64,000 nucleotides of DNA, taken from the NCBI GenBank assembly GCA_021324165.1, contig JAJPJR010000068.1, positions 1 to 64,000 on the forward strand, given 5' to 3'. The position numbers and the translations under genes were made by a program. Of the stretch, positions 27,501-35,870 are shown in pieces. The number at the start of each line of letters is the position of its first letter. The stretch's first letter is position 1. This DNA comes from Armatimonadota bacterium. GTDB lineage: Bacteria; Armatimonadota; Fimbriimonadia; Fimbriimonadales; ATM1. The notes under the pieces are model-generated. The model was not told the DNA's origin. It did no database searches and saw only the letters and a program-made list of their open reading frames with translations.

Positions 27501-28032
27501 GCGCCTCGATCTTTCGCGTTCTGTATCGCTGAACGCCCGCGGCCTCGTCCAGCCAGGTGCGGCGATCTTCTGGATTCGCGCTCAACGCAGCATCAATCTC
27601 GTTTTGCGAGACGATCGCGTAGCCGGTGCGGCCCAAGCCCGAATCCGCAAACAGTTCATAAATATCCCGAAGACGGCACGCTCTGCCGTTGATGTAAAAG
27701 TCGCTCCCGCCTTTCCGATCCACCCGCCGGCCTACCGTAACCTCGGAAGTTGCAACCGGAAGAATTCCCGACTCGTTGTCGAACGTGAGCGTCACCTCGG
27801 CGTATCCTAAGGCGCGCCTTTTTGCCGAGCCGCTGAAAATGATGTCTGCCGAAGTTTCTGCGCGGAGATTTCGAGGGCTCGCTTCGCCCAAAGCCCACAT
27901 CACCGCATCTACCAGGTTGCTTTTGCCGCAGCCGTTCGGGCCGACCACCGCCACCAAATTATCGTCCACATCCACTTCGATGCGGTCGGCAAAACTTTTG
28001 AATCCGAACAGTTTGATGCTTTTTAGGCGCAC
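24505..28032 (-). CDS. smc: chromosome segregation protein SMC
   Basis: SMC ATPase of about 1175 residues that condenses and organises chromosomes. Order: N-terminal ATPase head (GFKSFAD; Walker A GPNGCGKSN), long coiled coil, hinge (about 500-650; LPYGVRSVLEAV, GRATFLASDL), second coiled coil, and C-terminal head with signature LSGGERALSA and Walker B ILDELDAPLD. The GTG at 28032 (VRLKSIKLFGFKSF) matches family N-termini; the upstream reading to 28137 adds sequence with no family support. ScpA and ScpB are not in this window. It is convergent with mqnC. Confidence 0.96.
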   Translation of the reverse strand: MRLKSIKLFGFKSFADRIEVDVDDNLVAVVGPNGCGKSNLVDAVMWALGEASPRNLRAETSADIIFSGSAKRRALGYAEVTLTFDNESGILPVATSEVTVGRRVDRKGGSDFYINGRACRLRDIYELFADSGLGRTGYAIVSQNEIDAALSANPEDRRTWLDEAAGVQRYRTRKIEALKRLESAIEHLQRVNDVIAEIETQREPLEKEAVAAKAYKEKLGALREVESGLLILEAARYREAITRLTSSVAEKHQSAAKMRAEADGLDAQSRTLRKKAEELDEKIEEIAQRVQRAITNLERAESKKAIALQRIKSLEEFDENREKERESADSRIERAAKLLDGARRELAESEQAIKMLIQVIAGSEKEAASLNKRLAEAERKLVEARTGQIRQIEMIAKAAHLEERRKHLERELEGAKQALPSLKAESERAEKQVRTIQHAIDSARKKRDALESSHAEAHRKLSQVDEKRRAALGELAKLEGQIQALRSNLESFSGLPYGVRSVLEAVQQKTVQGDFQTVGSALQVPSEFAAAIEAALGSAASYLLCSHSRDAKAAIEFLKREGAGRATFLASDLIAARPRSKEIEALAKLEGVVGIAGDLVKTRSEHAKAIELLLGGVLIVKGSAAAAKLSGRPGYQKIVTVQGDVQDAHGAISGGNSANQAPGQIQTAAMIEKAEKERAALGAHLAKLEAQAKEIASDEAEHAARVVSLLAELNESEKELADTVQWHSSIKHELIATEKTIRHLSQEIAAIDSASKQAAKGDDNASDEVQKREKERNELLAFAASQSADVQQSRKALQETEERLEAARERLRHAEAEHAEAVRAKSSRETRSTTLADERKSLEEQIEQAEAEISSARQVHEKEQTLLETAKQERRSSLQESQRMAEEANQLRATAVSVDDAAYQDDIQRARQETRLAASLARLLEEYGTTEEEAMEQAGIVSVPPDAEKLVGQLRRELRALGDVNLGAIEAYERLTERYEILSTQRADILESKAELDRSVEELDKITRGAFKETFEKVRAAFSEIFTKLFGGGEAHLELTQPDRLLDTGVEIHVQVPGKKVQRLEMLSGGERALSACAFLFALFKVKPSPVCILDELDAPLDGRNVERYVELLKDFAKSSQFIVITHNPTTIEAAPIWFGITMQEPGVSIVIPYRTREGGNGKPAAQAENKATVI

Positions 28033-28072
28033 GGCTTGATTCCCGGAAACCGGTTGGCGGGCGGAACCTTCG

Positions 28073-28711
28073 TTAATGACGGCTCGGCGGTTCCGAACGA
28101 CGCGGCATGCGGAACACCTCGAGAGCCGCGGTGTCAATGTACCACTCGCCGCCCATTCTTCCCAACGTTCGCACGCTCTCCGGGTTCAGAACCCCGTCGT
28201 TTTGCAGGGCTTCCGAAACGTGGATTCTCACCACCTCGCCGATCACGTAGCGCGCCGCTCCGGGGCCGTTTCCGTGCTCCACAGTCTGAAACAGTCTGCA
28301 CTCGAAATGACACGGACTTTCGGCAACGCGCGCCGGAGCAACGACCTCGGAGGGCAGCGGTGTGAACCGCGAATCCGCCCACTCGCTCTCGTCAGCCGCC
28401 ATCGAAGCGCTGGTTCGCACCATTTCGTCCGCCATCTCCCGCGTAACAGTGCTGATCACATACTCTCTTCGAGCCCGGATGTTTTGAACGGTGTGCTTCT
28501 CGTTTCCGGCTTCATCGAGCGAAGCCGAAAACACCAGGCTGAGAGGCGACGTCCCGCCCGCCTGAAAAAACGAAAAAGGCGCGAGGTTTGACACCCCTTC
28601 GGCTGAGATCGTGCTGACCAGACCGATGGGCCGGGGCACCACAAGCCCGGCGAGCATCCGATACCGCTCTCTTTCCTTCAGCGCGCTCGGATCAATCGCC
28701 ACGAACCGCAT
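28073..28711 (-). CDS. flavin reductase family protein (FMN-binding split barrel)
   Basis: 212 residues resembling the DIM6/NTAB flavin reductase or FMN-binding split-barrel family: RYRMLAGLVVPRPIGLVSTI, GVSNLAPFSFF, SLVFSASL, KHTVQNIRARREYVIST and ARYVIGEVVRIHV. It likely binds FMN and reduces it with NAD(P)H, or acts as a small flavoprotein oxidoreductase; the partner is not visible. It lies between a lipoprotein gene and smc with short gaps, probably cotranscribed. Confidence 0.85.
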   Translation of the reverse strand: MRFVAIDPSALKERERYRMLAGLVVPRPIGLVSTISAEGVSNLAPFSFFQAGGTSPLSLVFSASLDEAGNEKHTVQNIRARREYVISTVTREMADEMVRTSASMAADESEWADSRFTPLPSEVVAPARVAESPCHFECRLFQTVEHGNGPGAARYVIGEVVRIHVSEALQNDGVLNPESVRTLGRMGGEWYIDTAALEVFRMPRRSEPPSRH

Positions 28712-28715
28712 AAGC

Positions 28716-29132
28716 CTAATGCTTGCGGAACATCGGCGGGCGGTCGGCTCCCAGCTCTTCCGGCTTTGGAGTCGTTACGGTAAGGCTCGTAACATCTTCG
28801 TTCTCTTCCAGCCTCCACTGCGCCAGCGCCGCCGAGATGTTCGAAGCCGGACTCTTGCCGCTCTCTTCCATCTCTTTAGTGCCCGAAGTCATCACTTTTT
28901 CAACCGACCTGCCGTTGATTTTTTTCGGATCGAGGGCGATCGCCTTGCCGACCTCCGACCACGACCCCTCGATGGTGTCGGCTCCCCAGGTCAGCGTATA
29001 GGTGCGGTCGTCGCGGAGTTCCAGTTTGGCGGTCGGCCCGCCGTCGTAAACCCCTGCAGCCGATGACTTGAACTTCACGTGCTGGCAGCCGCACAGCGCG
29101 CAAAAAAGCAGAAGCGCCAAGAAAGATTTCAT
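28716..29132 (-). CDS. small putative lipoprotein
   Basis: The ATG at 29132 gives MKSFLALLLFCALCGCQH, a lipoprotein signal with lipobox LCGC. The mature part (about 120 residues) begins SSAAGVYDGGPTAKLELRDDRTYTLTWG, a lipocalin-like or DUF-type opening strand pair often seen in bacterial lipoproteins. I do not recognise the family. The reading from 29204 would destroy the signal peptide. It ends five bases before the flavin reductase start. The interval to the divergent miaB start is 36 bases. Confidence 0.7.
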   Translation of the reverse strand: MKSFLALLLFCALCGCQHVKFKSSAAGVYDGGPTAKLELRDDRTYTLTWGADTIEGSWSEVGKAIALDPKKINGRSVEKVMTSGTKEMEESGKSPASNISAALAQWRLEENEDVTSLTVTTPKPEELGADRPPMFRKH

Positions 29133-29152
29133 CTGACGATTATTCCCGACGG

Positions 29153-29158
29153 TAATCT
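29153..29158 (+). promoter_or_regulatory. candidate -10 box (TAATCT) of miaB
   Basis: GGTAATCT ends 10 bases before the ATG at 29169. The same eight bases precede mgtE. No Shine-Dalgarno site lies between box and ATG. Confidence 0.5.
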
Positions 29159-29168
29159 TTGGCCGCCG

Positions 29169-30572
29169 ATGAGCCTGCCGATGCAGCCAGCAATCCAGCC
29201 GCAACCCGCCCGGACGAAAGCGGGGACCTACAAGGTCGTAACCTGGGGCTGCCAGATGAATGTCGAGGACTCGGAGCAGATCGGGCGGTTCCTATCGGAT
29301 GCAGGATTTCGCGAGGGCGGCTCAATTTACGATTCCGACGTGGTGCTGTTGAACACGTGCAGCGTTCGCAAAAAACCGGAAGACAAGGCGTTCAGCCTTC
29401 TGGGAGTGCTCGCCGAGGTGAAGGCCGCCAACCCGAAGTTGATTGTAGGCGTCTGCGGCTGCATGGCTCAACTTAGGGCGGAAGAGATCCGCCGCCGCGC
29501 ACCGCACGTGGATTTCGTGGTCGGCACTGCCAACATCGCTCAGATTCCCGCCCTGGTGCGCGAGACGAAGCAGCGCCGGGCGTTTCAAAAGCGGTTGGCT
29601 CTTCCCGAACGGAAAGGCGCCGTGGTCACCGACCTTCCAACGCGCCGGTTCGGGCGTTTTGCCGCACCGGCAAAGCTCAAGGCGTTCGTGCCGATTCAGT
29701 ACGGCTGCGACAAATTCTGCGCGTTCTGCATCGTCCCGACGACTCGCGGCCGAGAGAGGTCGCGAACAACGGACGACATTCTGAGGGAGATCAGCTGCCT
29801 TGCAGAGAACGGCACCAAAGAGGTGACGCTGTTGGGTCAGACCGTCAACTCTTATGGCAAAAACCTGCTCGAGGGCAAAGTTCCTTTCGCCCGGCTGGTG
29901 CGCCTGATCGCCGAGATTCCCGGCATCGAACGGATTCGATACACATCGCCTTATCCCCGCGACTTCGGCGGAGAACTGATCCGCGCGCACGCCGACTGTC
30001 CCAAACTGATGGAGCATTGTCATCTGCCGCTGCAAAGCGGGGACGACGAGGTTCTCCGCCAGATGAAACGGGTTTACACCGTGGACTCGTTCAAGGAGAT
30101 TTATGCGCAGCTAAGGCGCATCCCCGGCATGGCGGTCACCACCGATATCATCGTGGGCTTTCCCGGCGAAACGGAAGAGCAGTTCGAGAACACACTGCGC
30201 CTGGTTCAGCAGCTGCGGTTCGATGGGGCGTTCATGTTTGCGTACTCGCCCCGGCCGGGCACTCCGGCGGCGGAGAGAACAGATCAGATTCCAGCCGACG
30301 TGAAGCGCGACCGGTTGAACCGGCTGATCGAAGTGCAGAATGCGATCACGTGTCAGATTCACGCTGAGCTTTCTGGTTCGGTCATGGAACTGCTGATCGA
30401 GGGTCCGGCCGAAAAGCAGCCTTTGGGAGGCGGTCTGCCGCTGCTAAAAGGGCTCAGCCGCTCCCTCAAGACGGTGCACTTCCGCGCGCCGCTCGACCGT
30501 GTGGGGCGGATCGCCAACGTGCGCGTAACCGAACCCCACCTTTGGGGTTTTTATGGCGAACTTTGTGAGTGA
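29169..30572 (+). CDS. miaB: tRNA-2-methylthio-N6-dimethylallyladenosine synthase
   Basis: Radical SAM methylthiotransferase acting on i6A37 of tRNAs. The 467 residues have the N-terminal UPF0004 domain (TWGCQMNVEDSE, LLNTCSVRKKPEDKA, GVCGCMAQ, three cluster Cys), the radical SAM motif CDKFCAFCIVPTTRGRERSR and a C-terminal TRAM domain (about 395-467). NTCSVR and GRERSR are the MiaB-type rather than MtaB/RimO signatures. The ATG at 29169 is preferred over an upstream frame that continues into the divergent lipoprotein region. miaA is not in the window. Confidence 0.93.
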   Translation: MSLPMQPAIQPQPARTKAGTYKVVTWGCQMNVEDSEQIGRFLSDAGFREGGSIYDSDVVLLNTCSVRKKPEDKAFSLLGVLAEVKAANPKLIVGVCGCMAQLRAEEIRRRAPHVDFVVGTANIAQIPALVRETKQRRAFQKRLALPERKGAVVTDLPTRRFGRFAAPAKLKAFVPIQYGCDKFCAFCIVPTTRGRERSRTTDDILREISCLAENGTKEVTLLGQTVNSYGKNLLEGKVPFARLVRLIAEIPGIERIRYTSPYPRDFGGELIRAHADCPKLMEHCHLPLQSGDDEVLRQMKRVYTVDSFKEIYAQLRRIPGMAVTTDIIVGFPGETEEQFENTLRLVQQLRFDGAFMFAYSPRPGTPAAERTDQIPADVKRDRLNRLIEVQNAITCQIHAELSGSVMELLIEGPAEKQPLGGGLPLLKGLSRSLKTVHFRAPLDRVGRIANVRVTEPHLWGFYGELCE

Positions 30573-30583
30573 GATTTAGGAGT

Positions 30584-30603
30584 GCGCGATGGTTGCATCG
30601 CGC
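30584..30603. terminator. hairpin between convergent miaB and DinB-like gene
   Basis: GCGCGATG (30584-30591) pairs perfectly with CATCGCGC (30596-30603) around a GTTG loop. It lies between the two stop codons, as expected for a shared bidirectional terminator, but neither side has a U-tract, so termination is not certain. The last base overlaps the stop codon of the minus-strand gene. Confidence 0.5.
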
Positions 30604-31040
30604 TACGAACCAAACTGCCTTGCAAACCTGATAAAGTCTGTCTCTGGAAACTCAATCGCAAGGCTTTCGGCGTGTTCGCGCATCTGCCCGCGGTGATACG
30701 TGCCGTGGTTCGCCACGTGGATCGCGATGTCGCTTAGAACGCTCTCGAACGGTTCGCCCGCGAGGTTTTTGTAAGCGATGCGTTCGTCGGCGTTCGATTT
30801 TTTAAGCACCGTTTTCCAGGCGGCAGCGTTCGCCTCGGCCCGCTGCAAAAGCGGAAGGTTTCTTGCGTCAGGATCTTGGGGCATGCCGACCCGGTTCAGC
30901 CAGATCTCTTGGCTGGTGAGAATGTGATCCATGATCGCGTGCAGCCGCTCGTTGTGCGGGCTGCGAGCAACAACTTCGATCCACAGCCGATTCGCCCACA
31001 GGTCGTAATCGAACATCCGAAATAGCCGCGCGTTGTTCAT
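30603..31040 (-). CDS. DinB/YfiT-like four-helix metalloprotein
   Basis: 145 residues with the DinB pattern: LFRMFDYDLWANRLWIEV at the N-terminus, HILTSQEIWLNRV with the first metal His, and HVANHGTYHRGQM with two further His. Family members bind a divalent metal and often act as thiol-dependent transferases, but most are uncharacterised. The start overlaps the stop of the large TPR gene as ATGA, so the two are cotranscribed. Confidence 0.85.
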   Translation of the reverse strand: MNNARLFRMFDYDLWANRLWIEVVARSPHNERLHAIMDHILTSQEIWLNRVGMPQDPDARNLPLLQRAEANAAAWKTVLKKSNADERIAYKNLAGEPFESVLSDIAIHVANHGTYHRGQMREHAESLAIEFPETDFIRFARQFGS

Positions 31041-33475
31041 CGAGCGTCTCCGATTTTCTTCAGCATGTCCGCGATCTCTTGAACTCCTGGAAACCGCAAC
31101 ACGCCTTCCTGCAGCACCGATTTGGCTTCCGAATTTCTGCCCGCCTCCAGAAGATAAGCAGCATGTTTGATCAGCAGCCCCGGATCGTCTTTGATGAGGT
31201 TCGACAGATAGCCGAACGCCTTGGCCGCCCGCGCCGAGTCGCGCTCAGATTCGGCTGCGGCCGCAAAAGTGCGGAGCACGTTATGATCGGTGGAAAGACA
31301 GTCGGCGGCGCGCTCCAAACAGTCAAGAGCCTGCTTGGAATCGGTTCGAAGCGCGTAAGCGCGCGACAGCGCAAACCAGATCTCCCCCACACTCGGGTTT
31401 TCGTCCGCGAGGCTTCGCATTCGAGAGATCGCGTCGGACAGCGTCCCCGCGCCGTTTGAGAAATCCACATACGTCAGCAACAGCGCCTTGCCGAACTGCT
31501 TGGAATCGAGCGCGGAGTTCAGGAACGCGCCGAATCCAGGTTCATCGTTGAGTTTTTTCTGAACGTTCCACAACGTCTGCAACAAGTTTGTACTAACGCT
31601 GAGCAGTTTCGGCTCGGATTTCAGTTTCGCTGCCGCGTCTGTGAACTTCTCCTGCCGAACCATGCATTCGATGAGCCGTTCGAAAACGACCGGCTCTTTC
31701 TTGTCGAGCGACCACGCCGCAGCGAACTGAACCTCGGCGTCGGCATACAGTTTTTTGTCGAACAGATAACCGGCATACACGCTTGCAACTTCGTATTTGA
31801 GGTCGGAAGTTTTGAGCGCGGTTTCGAACAGCCGCTTGTATTCTTCGGGGCGGCCAGCCGCGCGATACTCTTCGGACGCGCCGATCAACGCTCCAACGAT
31901 TTTTGGAAACCGCGCGTACAACCGCTCCCACGCTTCGGCGGATTGCTGATGCTTGTTCATTTTTGCAAGAACCACCGCAACGCCCTGCCATCCGGCTGGC
32001 TCGGTTGGAAACTTTTCACATACGGCTTGGTAAACCCCGAGGGCTGACTCCAGACCGCCGAACCGTTCGCGCGTGTTGGCTTCCAAAAGCCACGCCCGCA
32101 TATCTTTTGGAAACTTCGCTTGCATCTGCTGAAGCGCTGCGATCGCTTTGGCGTTTTCTCCTGTTTGGCGATAAGCGAGCGCGAGATCGAGGTGGATCGA
32201 AGGAGATTCGACCCCCGAACTGATCGCTTTTTGCAAACGAGCCACCGCTTCTTCGGCCTGGCCGTCGGCAAGGAGGCTTGCAGCGAGATGTTCCACCGGC
32301 TCGGCGTTTTTGGGATCGAGCGCGGCCCATCGAGCGAACACGGCGGATGCTCCTTTGTGGTCTCTGCGGTCGGTGAGCATTTTGCCCAGGATCGGAAGCG
32401 GTTCGATTTCAGAAGGACAGTTTTGAATCCACGAGCGCAGGCACGCTTCAGCGCGGCCCGTAAAGCCGAGGGCCGTAAACGCGCGGCAGGCGGCGCGGTA
32501 ACCGTCGGAGGAATGGGGCGAAACGCCTGCGGCTTTGGATGCATCCACGGCTGCGGCTCTTGCCTCGCCCGCTTGCAAGAGGAGCCCCGAGCGGAGCACC
32601 AGCGCCCGAAAAGCGTTAGGATCGGCCGACAGGGCCTCATCCAGCGCGGCTTTGGCTTTCTGCGGCTCAGAAGCGGCGATCAGAAGCTCCGCTTGGCGGG
32701 TTTTGAGCGGCGCTTTGTCGCAGCCGCGCTCCAGGGCTCGAGTCACGGCATCCATCGCCTCTTTGGGGCGGGACAATCCTTCGAGCGCGTAACTTTCGAT
32801 CAGGGCTGCCGTGGCGTTCTTCGGCTGCTCGGATTCTATTTTCGCGGCGATGGCGAGCGCTTCGTCAAACGCCTTCAGTTCGATAAGGATTTCGGAAAGC
32901 TGAAGGGCGCGTTCGAGGTTGTTCGGCTCCATCGAAACGGCAGTTCGCATAGCCAGAAGGCCGCGCTGGAGCACGTTCAACCTGACCAGAAAGGTTCCAG
33001 CCGTGAACAGCATTCCGGGATTTTCGACCGCGAGGTCGGCAGCCTTGGTCGCTGCGGTTGCGGCCTCATTTCGCCGTCCGAGCATCAGGTCAACCTGAGC
33101 GCGCATCAGCCAATATTCGGGCGATCGGCGGCAGACGGCTTCGCCTTTTTCCAGCGCCTTGAGGGCGTTGTCGGGCCTGCCGAGATCGAGATGGGCGTTG
33201 GCACGCGCGACGTAAGGCTCGAAACGTGCGGGCTCGGCAAGGGCTGCAACGTTGAACCGCTCGAGCGCCTCGGCAGGCCGTTTGGTTTGAAGAAGAAACA
33301 GTCCGAAACTGTAGTTGACGTTGAACGCTTTTGGAGTTTGTTTGAGCGCCTGTTTGAACAGTCTTTCGGCGTCGGCCATCCGTCCTTGCTTTTGAGCATC
33401 GAGCGCCGCTTGATACGAGGTTTGCGAAAACACCGAAACGAACAGCAGGAAAAAGCAGATCGGCGTCGAACGCAT
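31037..33475 (-). CDS. exported tetratricopeptide-repeat protein
   Basis: 812 residues. A signal peptide (MRSTPICFFLLFVSVFSQTS) is followed by TPR helices through the whole length, for example YQAALDAQKQGRMADAERLF, ALERFNVAALAEPARFEPYV, AALDEALSADPNAFRALVL and AVARLQKAISSGVESPSIHL. It should act as a periplasmic scaffold; similar proteins serve in exopolysaccharide or envelope assembly, but no partner is visible. The reading to 33991 would overlap the divergent GH26-like gene by about 450 bases and is rejected. Confidence 0.85.
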   Translation of the reverse strand: MRSTPICFFLLFVSVFSQTSYQAALDAQKQGRMADAERLFKQALKQTPKAFNVNYSFGLFLLQTKRPAEALERFNVAALAEPARFEPYVARANAHLDLGRPDNALKALEKGEAVCRRSPEYWLMRAQVDLMLGRRNEAATAATKAADLAVENPGMLFTAGTFLVRLNVLQRGLLAMRTAVSMEPNNLERALQLSEILIELKAFDEALAIAAKIESEQPKNATAALIESYALEGLSRPKEAMDAVTRALERGCDKAPLKTRQAELLIAASEPQKAKAALDEALSADPNAFRALVLRSGLLLQAGEARAAAVDASKAAGVSPHSSDGYRAACRAFTALGFTGRAEACLRSWIQNCPSEIEPLPILGKMLTDRRDHKGASAVFARWAALDPKNAEPVEHLAASLLADGQAEEAVARLQKAISSGVESPSIHLDLALAYRQTGENAKAIAALQQMQAKFPKDMRAWLLEANTRERFGGLESALGVYQAVCEKFPTEPAGWQGVAVVLAKMNKHQQSAEAWERLYARFPKIVGALIGASEEYRAAGRPEEYKRLFETALKTSDLKYEVASVYAGYLFDKKLYADAEVQFAAAWSLDKKEPVVFERLIECMVRQEKFTDAAAKLKSEPKLLSVSTNLLQTLWNVQKKLNDEPGFGAFLNSALDSKQFGKALLLTYVDFSNGAGTLSDAISRMRSLADENPSVGEIWFALSRAYALRTDSKQALDCLERAADCLSTDHNVLRTFAAAAESERDSARAAKAFGYLSNLIKDDPGLLIKHAAYLLEAGRNSEAKSVLQEGVLRFPGVQEIADMLKKIGDAR

Positions 33476-33483
33476 ACGAGTTG

Positions 33484-33489
33484 AGGGTA
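33484..33489 (-). promoter_or_regulatory. candidate -10 box (TACCCT) of the TPR gene
   Basis: On the minus strand AAGGTACCCT ends eight bases before the ATG at 33475, again without a Shine-Dalgarno site. The whole divergent gap to the GH26-like gene is 69 bases. Confidence 0.4.
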
Positions 33490-33544
33490 CCTTAGCCCCC
33501 GTTCGAAGCCGCGTGAATCGGCATCGAGCGTTCAAACGTAAGCC

Positions 33545-34894
33545 ATGCGCAGAAGCCGAATCATTCCGAACACCGGTGCGATCACAGTTGCGGGCATGGC
33601 GTTGATTGCCGGGATTTCGGTGAAACGGGATGACCCGCGCAAGGCCCCACTTGCCGAGATCGGGCTTTCGGTGCAGAGTCTGGAGCCGCCAATGCGGGCG
33701 GGTTTGGCGAAGTTCGAGCCCGCAAAAGGGTGTTATCTTGGGGCTTACATTGACTTTGATCCGACGTTGAAGTTGAGCTACACGGACATCGGCGGGCGGA
33801 GGCATCATGAGCCGGGGCCTTTCGAAAAGATCGTCGGCAAACCTCACGCGACGTACTTTTTTTACATGGGCTACGGAAGCCGGCTTCCTGTGGATTGGAT
33901 TCGAAGGCTGGGTTCGGAAGGCAAATTCGTACACATCGCTTTGGAGCCGAATGACGGTTTGGATCGGGTGCGCGATGACAGTTATCTCCACTCGCTGGCC
34001 ACGGAGATGCGGCGGTCGGGCGCGAAAATCTTTTTACGGTTCGCTTCCGAGATGAACGGAAAGTGGACGAACTATCACAACGATCCGAAACAGTACATTC
34101 AGAAGTTCCGGCTTGTTCACGATGTGATGAAGAAAATTGCGCCGAACGTGGCGACGGTGTGGTGCCCTTTCCAAACGCCGGTGAAATACATTGACCGTTA
34201 CTATCCAGGCGATGCGGCGGTGGATTGGGTCGGCGTGAACGTTTACAACGTTACGTATCATGACAACAACATCCGCGATCCCGGGTTTCACGAGGACCCG
34301 GTTCAGCTGATGAGCCACGTTTACAAAACGTATTCGAAGCGGAAGCCGGTGATGATCGGCGAATTTGCGGCTACGCACTTTTCTGTGGTCGAGAAAACCG
34401 AACGTCCTGAGTTTGCGACCAGCAAAATCCTGAGGCTTTACCGTTCGCTCCCAAAATTCCCACGTGTGAAATGCATCAACTATTTCGACAGCAACAACAT
34501 TAAATTTGTGAAATCGCGCGAGAACAACGATTACAGCGTTACGAGCCACCCCGCGGTTTTGAAGGCTTACAAAACCGCAATCGCCAGCCCGTATTTTTTG
34601 GGCAGGCAGATTCTTTCTGACGTTGAAAGACCTTATGCGCGGTTGAGCGAAGGGAGTTCTCTGAAGGGCTGGATCGGGTTGAAGGCGGAGTTTGATCAAA
34701 ACCTTGGCATCACGCAGATCGCAATCAAATTGGACGGAAGGATCATTCGTTTGGCGCCTTCAAAGAGTTCGCAATTTGCCGAACTGAACGCTGCGGCTTT
34801 GCCCGAAGGCAGCCATCTGTTGGAAGCCGAAGCGCGGAACGAAGACGGCGAACTTGTGGGCTATTCGCGCGTCGAGTTTATTTCCGAAGGATAG
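33545..34894 (+). CDS. GH26-like glycoside hydrolase with C-terminal beta domain
   Basis: 449 residues. The catalytic TIM-barrel part (about 60-340) has the clan GH-A pair: Glu 169 in RFASEMNGKWTNY (acid/base) and Glu 273 in PVMIGEFAAT (nucleophile). This arrangement resembles GH26 endo-mannanases and related enzymes. The C-terminal about 90 residues (SEGSSLKGWIGLKAEF, AIKLDGRIIRLAP) look like an Ig-like accessory domain. The N-terminus has an uncleaved-looking hydrophobic stretch (about 10-25), so it may be membrane-anchored. The substrate is a polysaccharide; which one is unknown. Confidence 0.75.
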   Translation: MRRSRIIPNTGAITVAGMALIAGISVKRDDPRKAPLAEIGLSVQSLEPPMRAGLAKFEPAKGCYLGAYIDFDPTLKLSYTDIGGRRHHEPGPFEKIVGKPHATYFFYMGYGSRLPVDWIRRLGSEGKFVHIALEPNDGLDRVRDDSYLHSLATEMRRSGAKIFLRFASEMNGKWTNYHNDPKQYIQKFRLVHDVMKKIAPNVATVWCPFQTPVKYIDRYYPGDAAVDWVGVNVYNVTYHDNNIRDPGFHEDPVQLMSHVYKTYSKRKPVMIGEFAATHFSVVEKTERPEFATSKILRLYRSLPKFPRVKCINYFDSNNIKFVKSRENNDYSVTSHPAVLKAYKTAIASPYFLGRQILSDVERPYARLSEGSSLKGWIGLKAEFDQNLGITQIAIKLDGRIIRLAPSKSSQFAELNAAALPEGSHLLEAEARNEDGELVGYSRVEFISEG

Positions 34895-34905
34895 TTTCTT
34901 ACACT

Positions 34906-35778
34906 GTGTCTACACTGTTCGTTTCCACTTGGCAGGATGCCGGGGAGCCTTGTGTCCGCGCCGCGTGGGAGAACTATTGTCAAACCAAATCGCTTCTTTC
35001 GGCGTGCGAGGCGGGGCTGGTGCGGGTGGAACTCGATCCGGCGTTTCAGGCGATCGGCTTCGGTGGACTGCCCAACGCCGAAGGAGAGGTCGAGCTGGAC
35101 GCCGGGCTGATGGTCGGCAGCAGTTTGGATGTGGGTGCGGTTTGCGCCGTGCGCGGAATCGTGCCGGTGATTTCGCTGGCGCGGGCAGTGATGGAAAAAA
35201 CGCCTCATGTGATGCTGGCCGGGGATCAGGCGCGGAGATTTGCCGAACAGAACGGCTTCGAGGTGAGGAGCCTTCTTTCCGAAAACAGTTTGCGGAAATA
35301 TGAGGCTTGGCGGCGCGACCGGTCAGCGGCCGAGGTGGCGCACCTGGTGCACGATACGGTTACGATCGTTGGACGAGACGAGGGAGGGCGGCTCGTTTCG
35401 GCGTGTTCGACGAGCGGCCTTGCGTGGAAGCGGCCCGGAAGGGTGGGAGATTCGCCGATTGCCGGAGCTGGCTTTTATGCCGACGATGAGGCTGGGGCGG
35501 CAGGGGCGACCGGAGTGGGGGAGGACATCTGGCGGTTTATGCTCTCGCATTACGCCGTCGAGAGGATGCGGACGGGCGATCCGGCCCAGAAGGCGTGCGA
35601 AAAGGCGATCGAAAGAATGGTGCGTCGGAAACCTTCGACAGCGGGTCAAACCTCGGTGGTATTCGGCATATCGCGCGCCGGCGATTGGGGCGCGGCGGCT
35701 TCGGGGCCCGGGTTCACGGCCTGGGTTTGCGAGGATGGGAAGGTGGGGCGTCACCCCGTTCCGGCGTTGAGCGTGTAA
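34906..35778 (+). CDS. glycosylasparaginase/isoaspartyl peptidase family (Ntn hydrolase)
   Basis: 290 residues. The autocleavage site HDTVT (His 149, Asp 150, Thr 151) releases an N-terminal nucleophile Thr. Downstream RPGRVGDSPIAGAGFYAD and TGVGEDIWRF are the substrate loops of N4-(beta-N-acetylglucosaminyl)-L-asparaginase. The enzyme cleaves the GlcNAc-Asn bond of glycoasparagines; close relatives hydrolyse isoaspartyl dipeptides. There is no signal peptide, so it is probably cytosolic. GTG start, 11 bases after the GH26-like gene; a joint role in glycan or glycopeptide use is inferred. Confidence 0.85.
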   Translation: MSTLFVSTWQDAGEPCVRAAWENYCQTKSLLSACEAGLVRVELDPAFQAIGFGGLPNAEGEVELDAGLMVGSSLDVGAVCAVRGIVPVISLARAVMEKTPHVMLAGDQARRFAEQNGFEVRSLLSENSLRKYEAWRRDRSAAEVAHLVHDTVTIVGRDEGGRLVSACSTSGLAWKRPGRVGDSPIAGAGFYADDEAGAAGATGVGEDIWRFMLSHYAVERMRTGDPAQKACEKAIERMVRRKPSTAGQTSVVFGISRAGDWGAAASGPGFTAWVCEDGKVGRHPVPALSV

Positions 35779-35870
35779 GCCGCTCTTTTTGCCTGTTTTT
35801 GGGCGGTTCCGTTCGTGGAAAGAGGTACAGGACGGAGGTCCGCGGACTATGCCGTCTGGCGGACGCATAG

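Noticed and set aside
24508-28137. N-terminal extension of SMC to 28137
   Set aside because: The added 35 residues have no SMC character; GTG 28032 matches the conserved family start.
31037-33991. 984-codon open frame extending the TPR protein upstream
   Set aside because: The extra N-terminus overlaps the divergent GH26-like gene by about 450 bases and lacks family character; the ATG at 33475 gives a proper signal peptide and a nearby -10 box.
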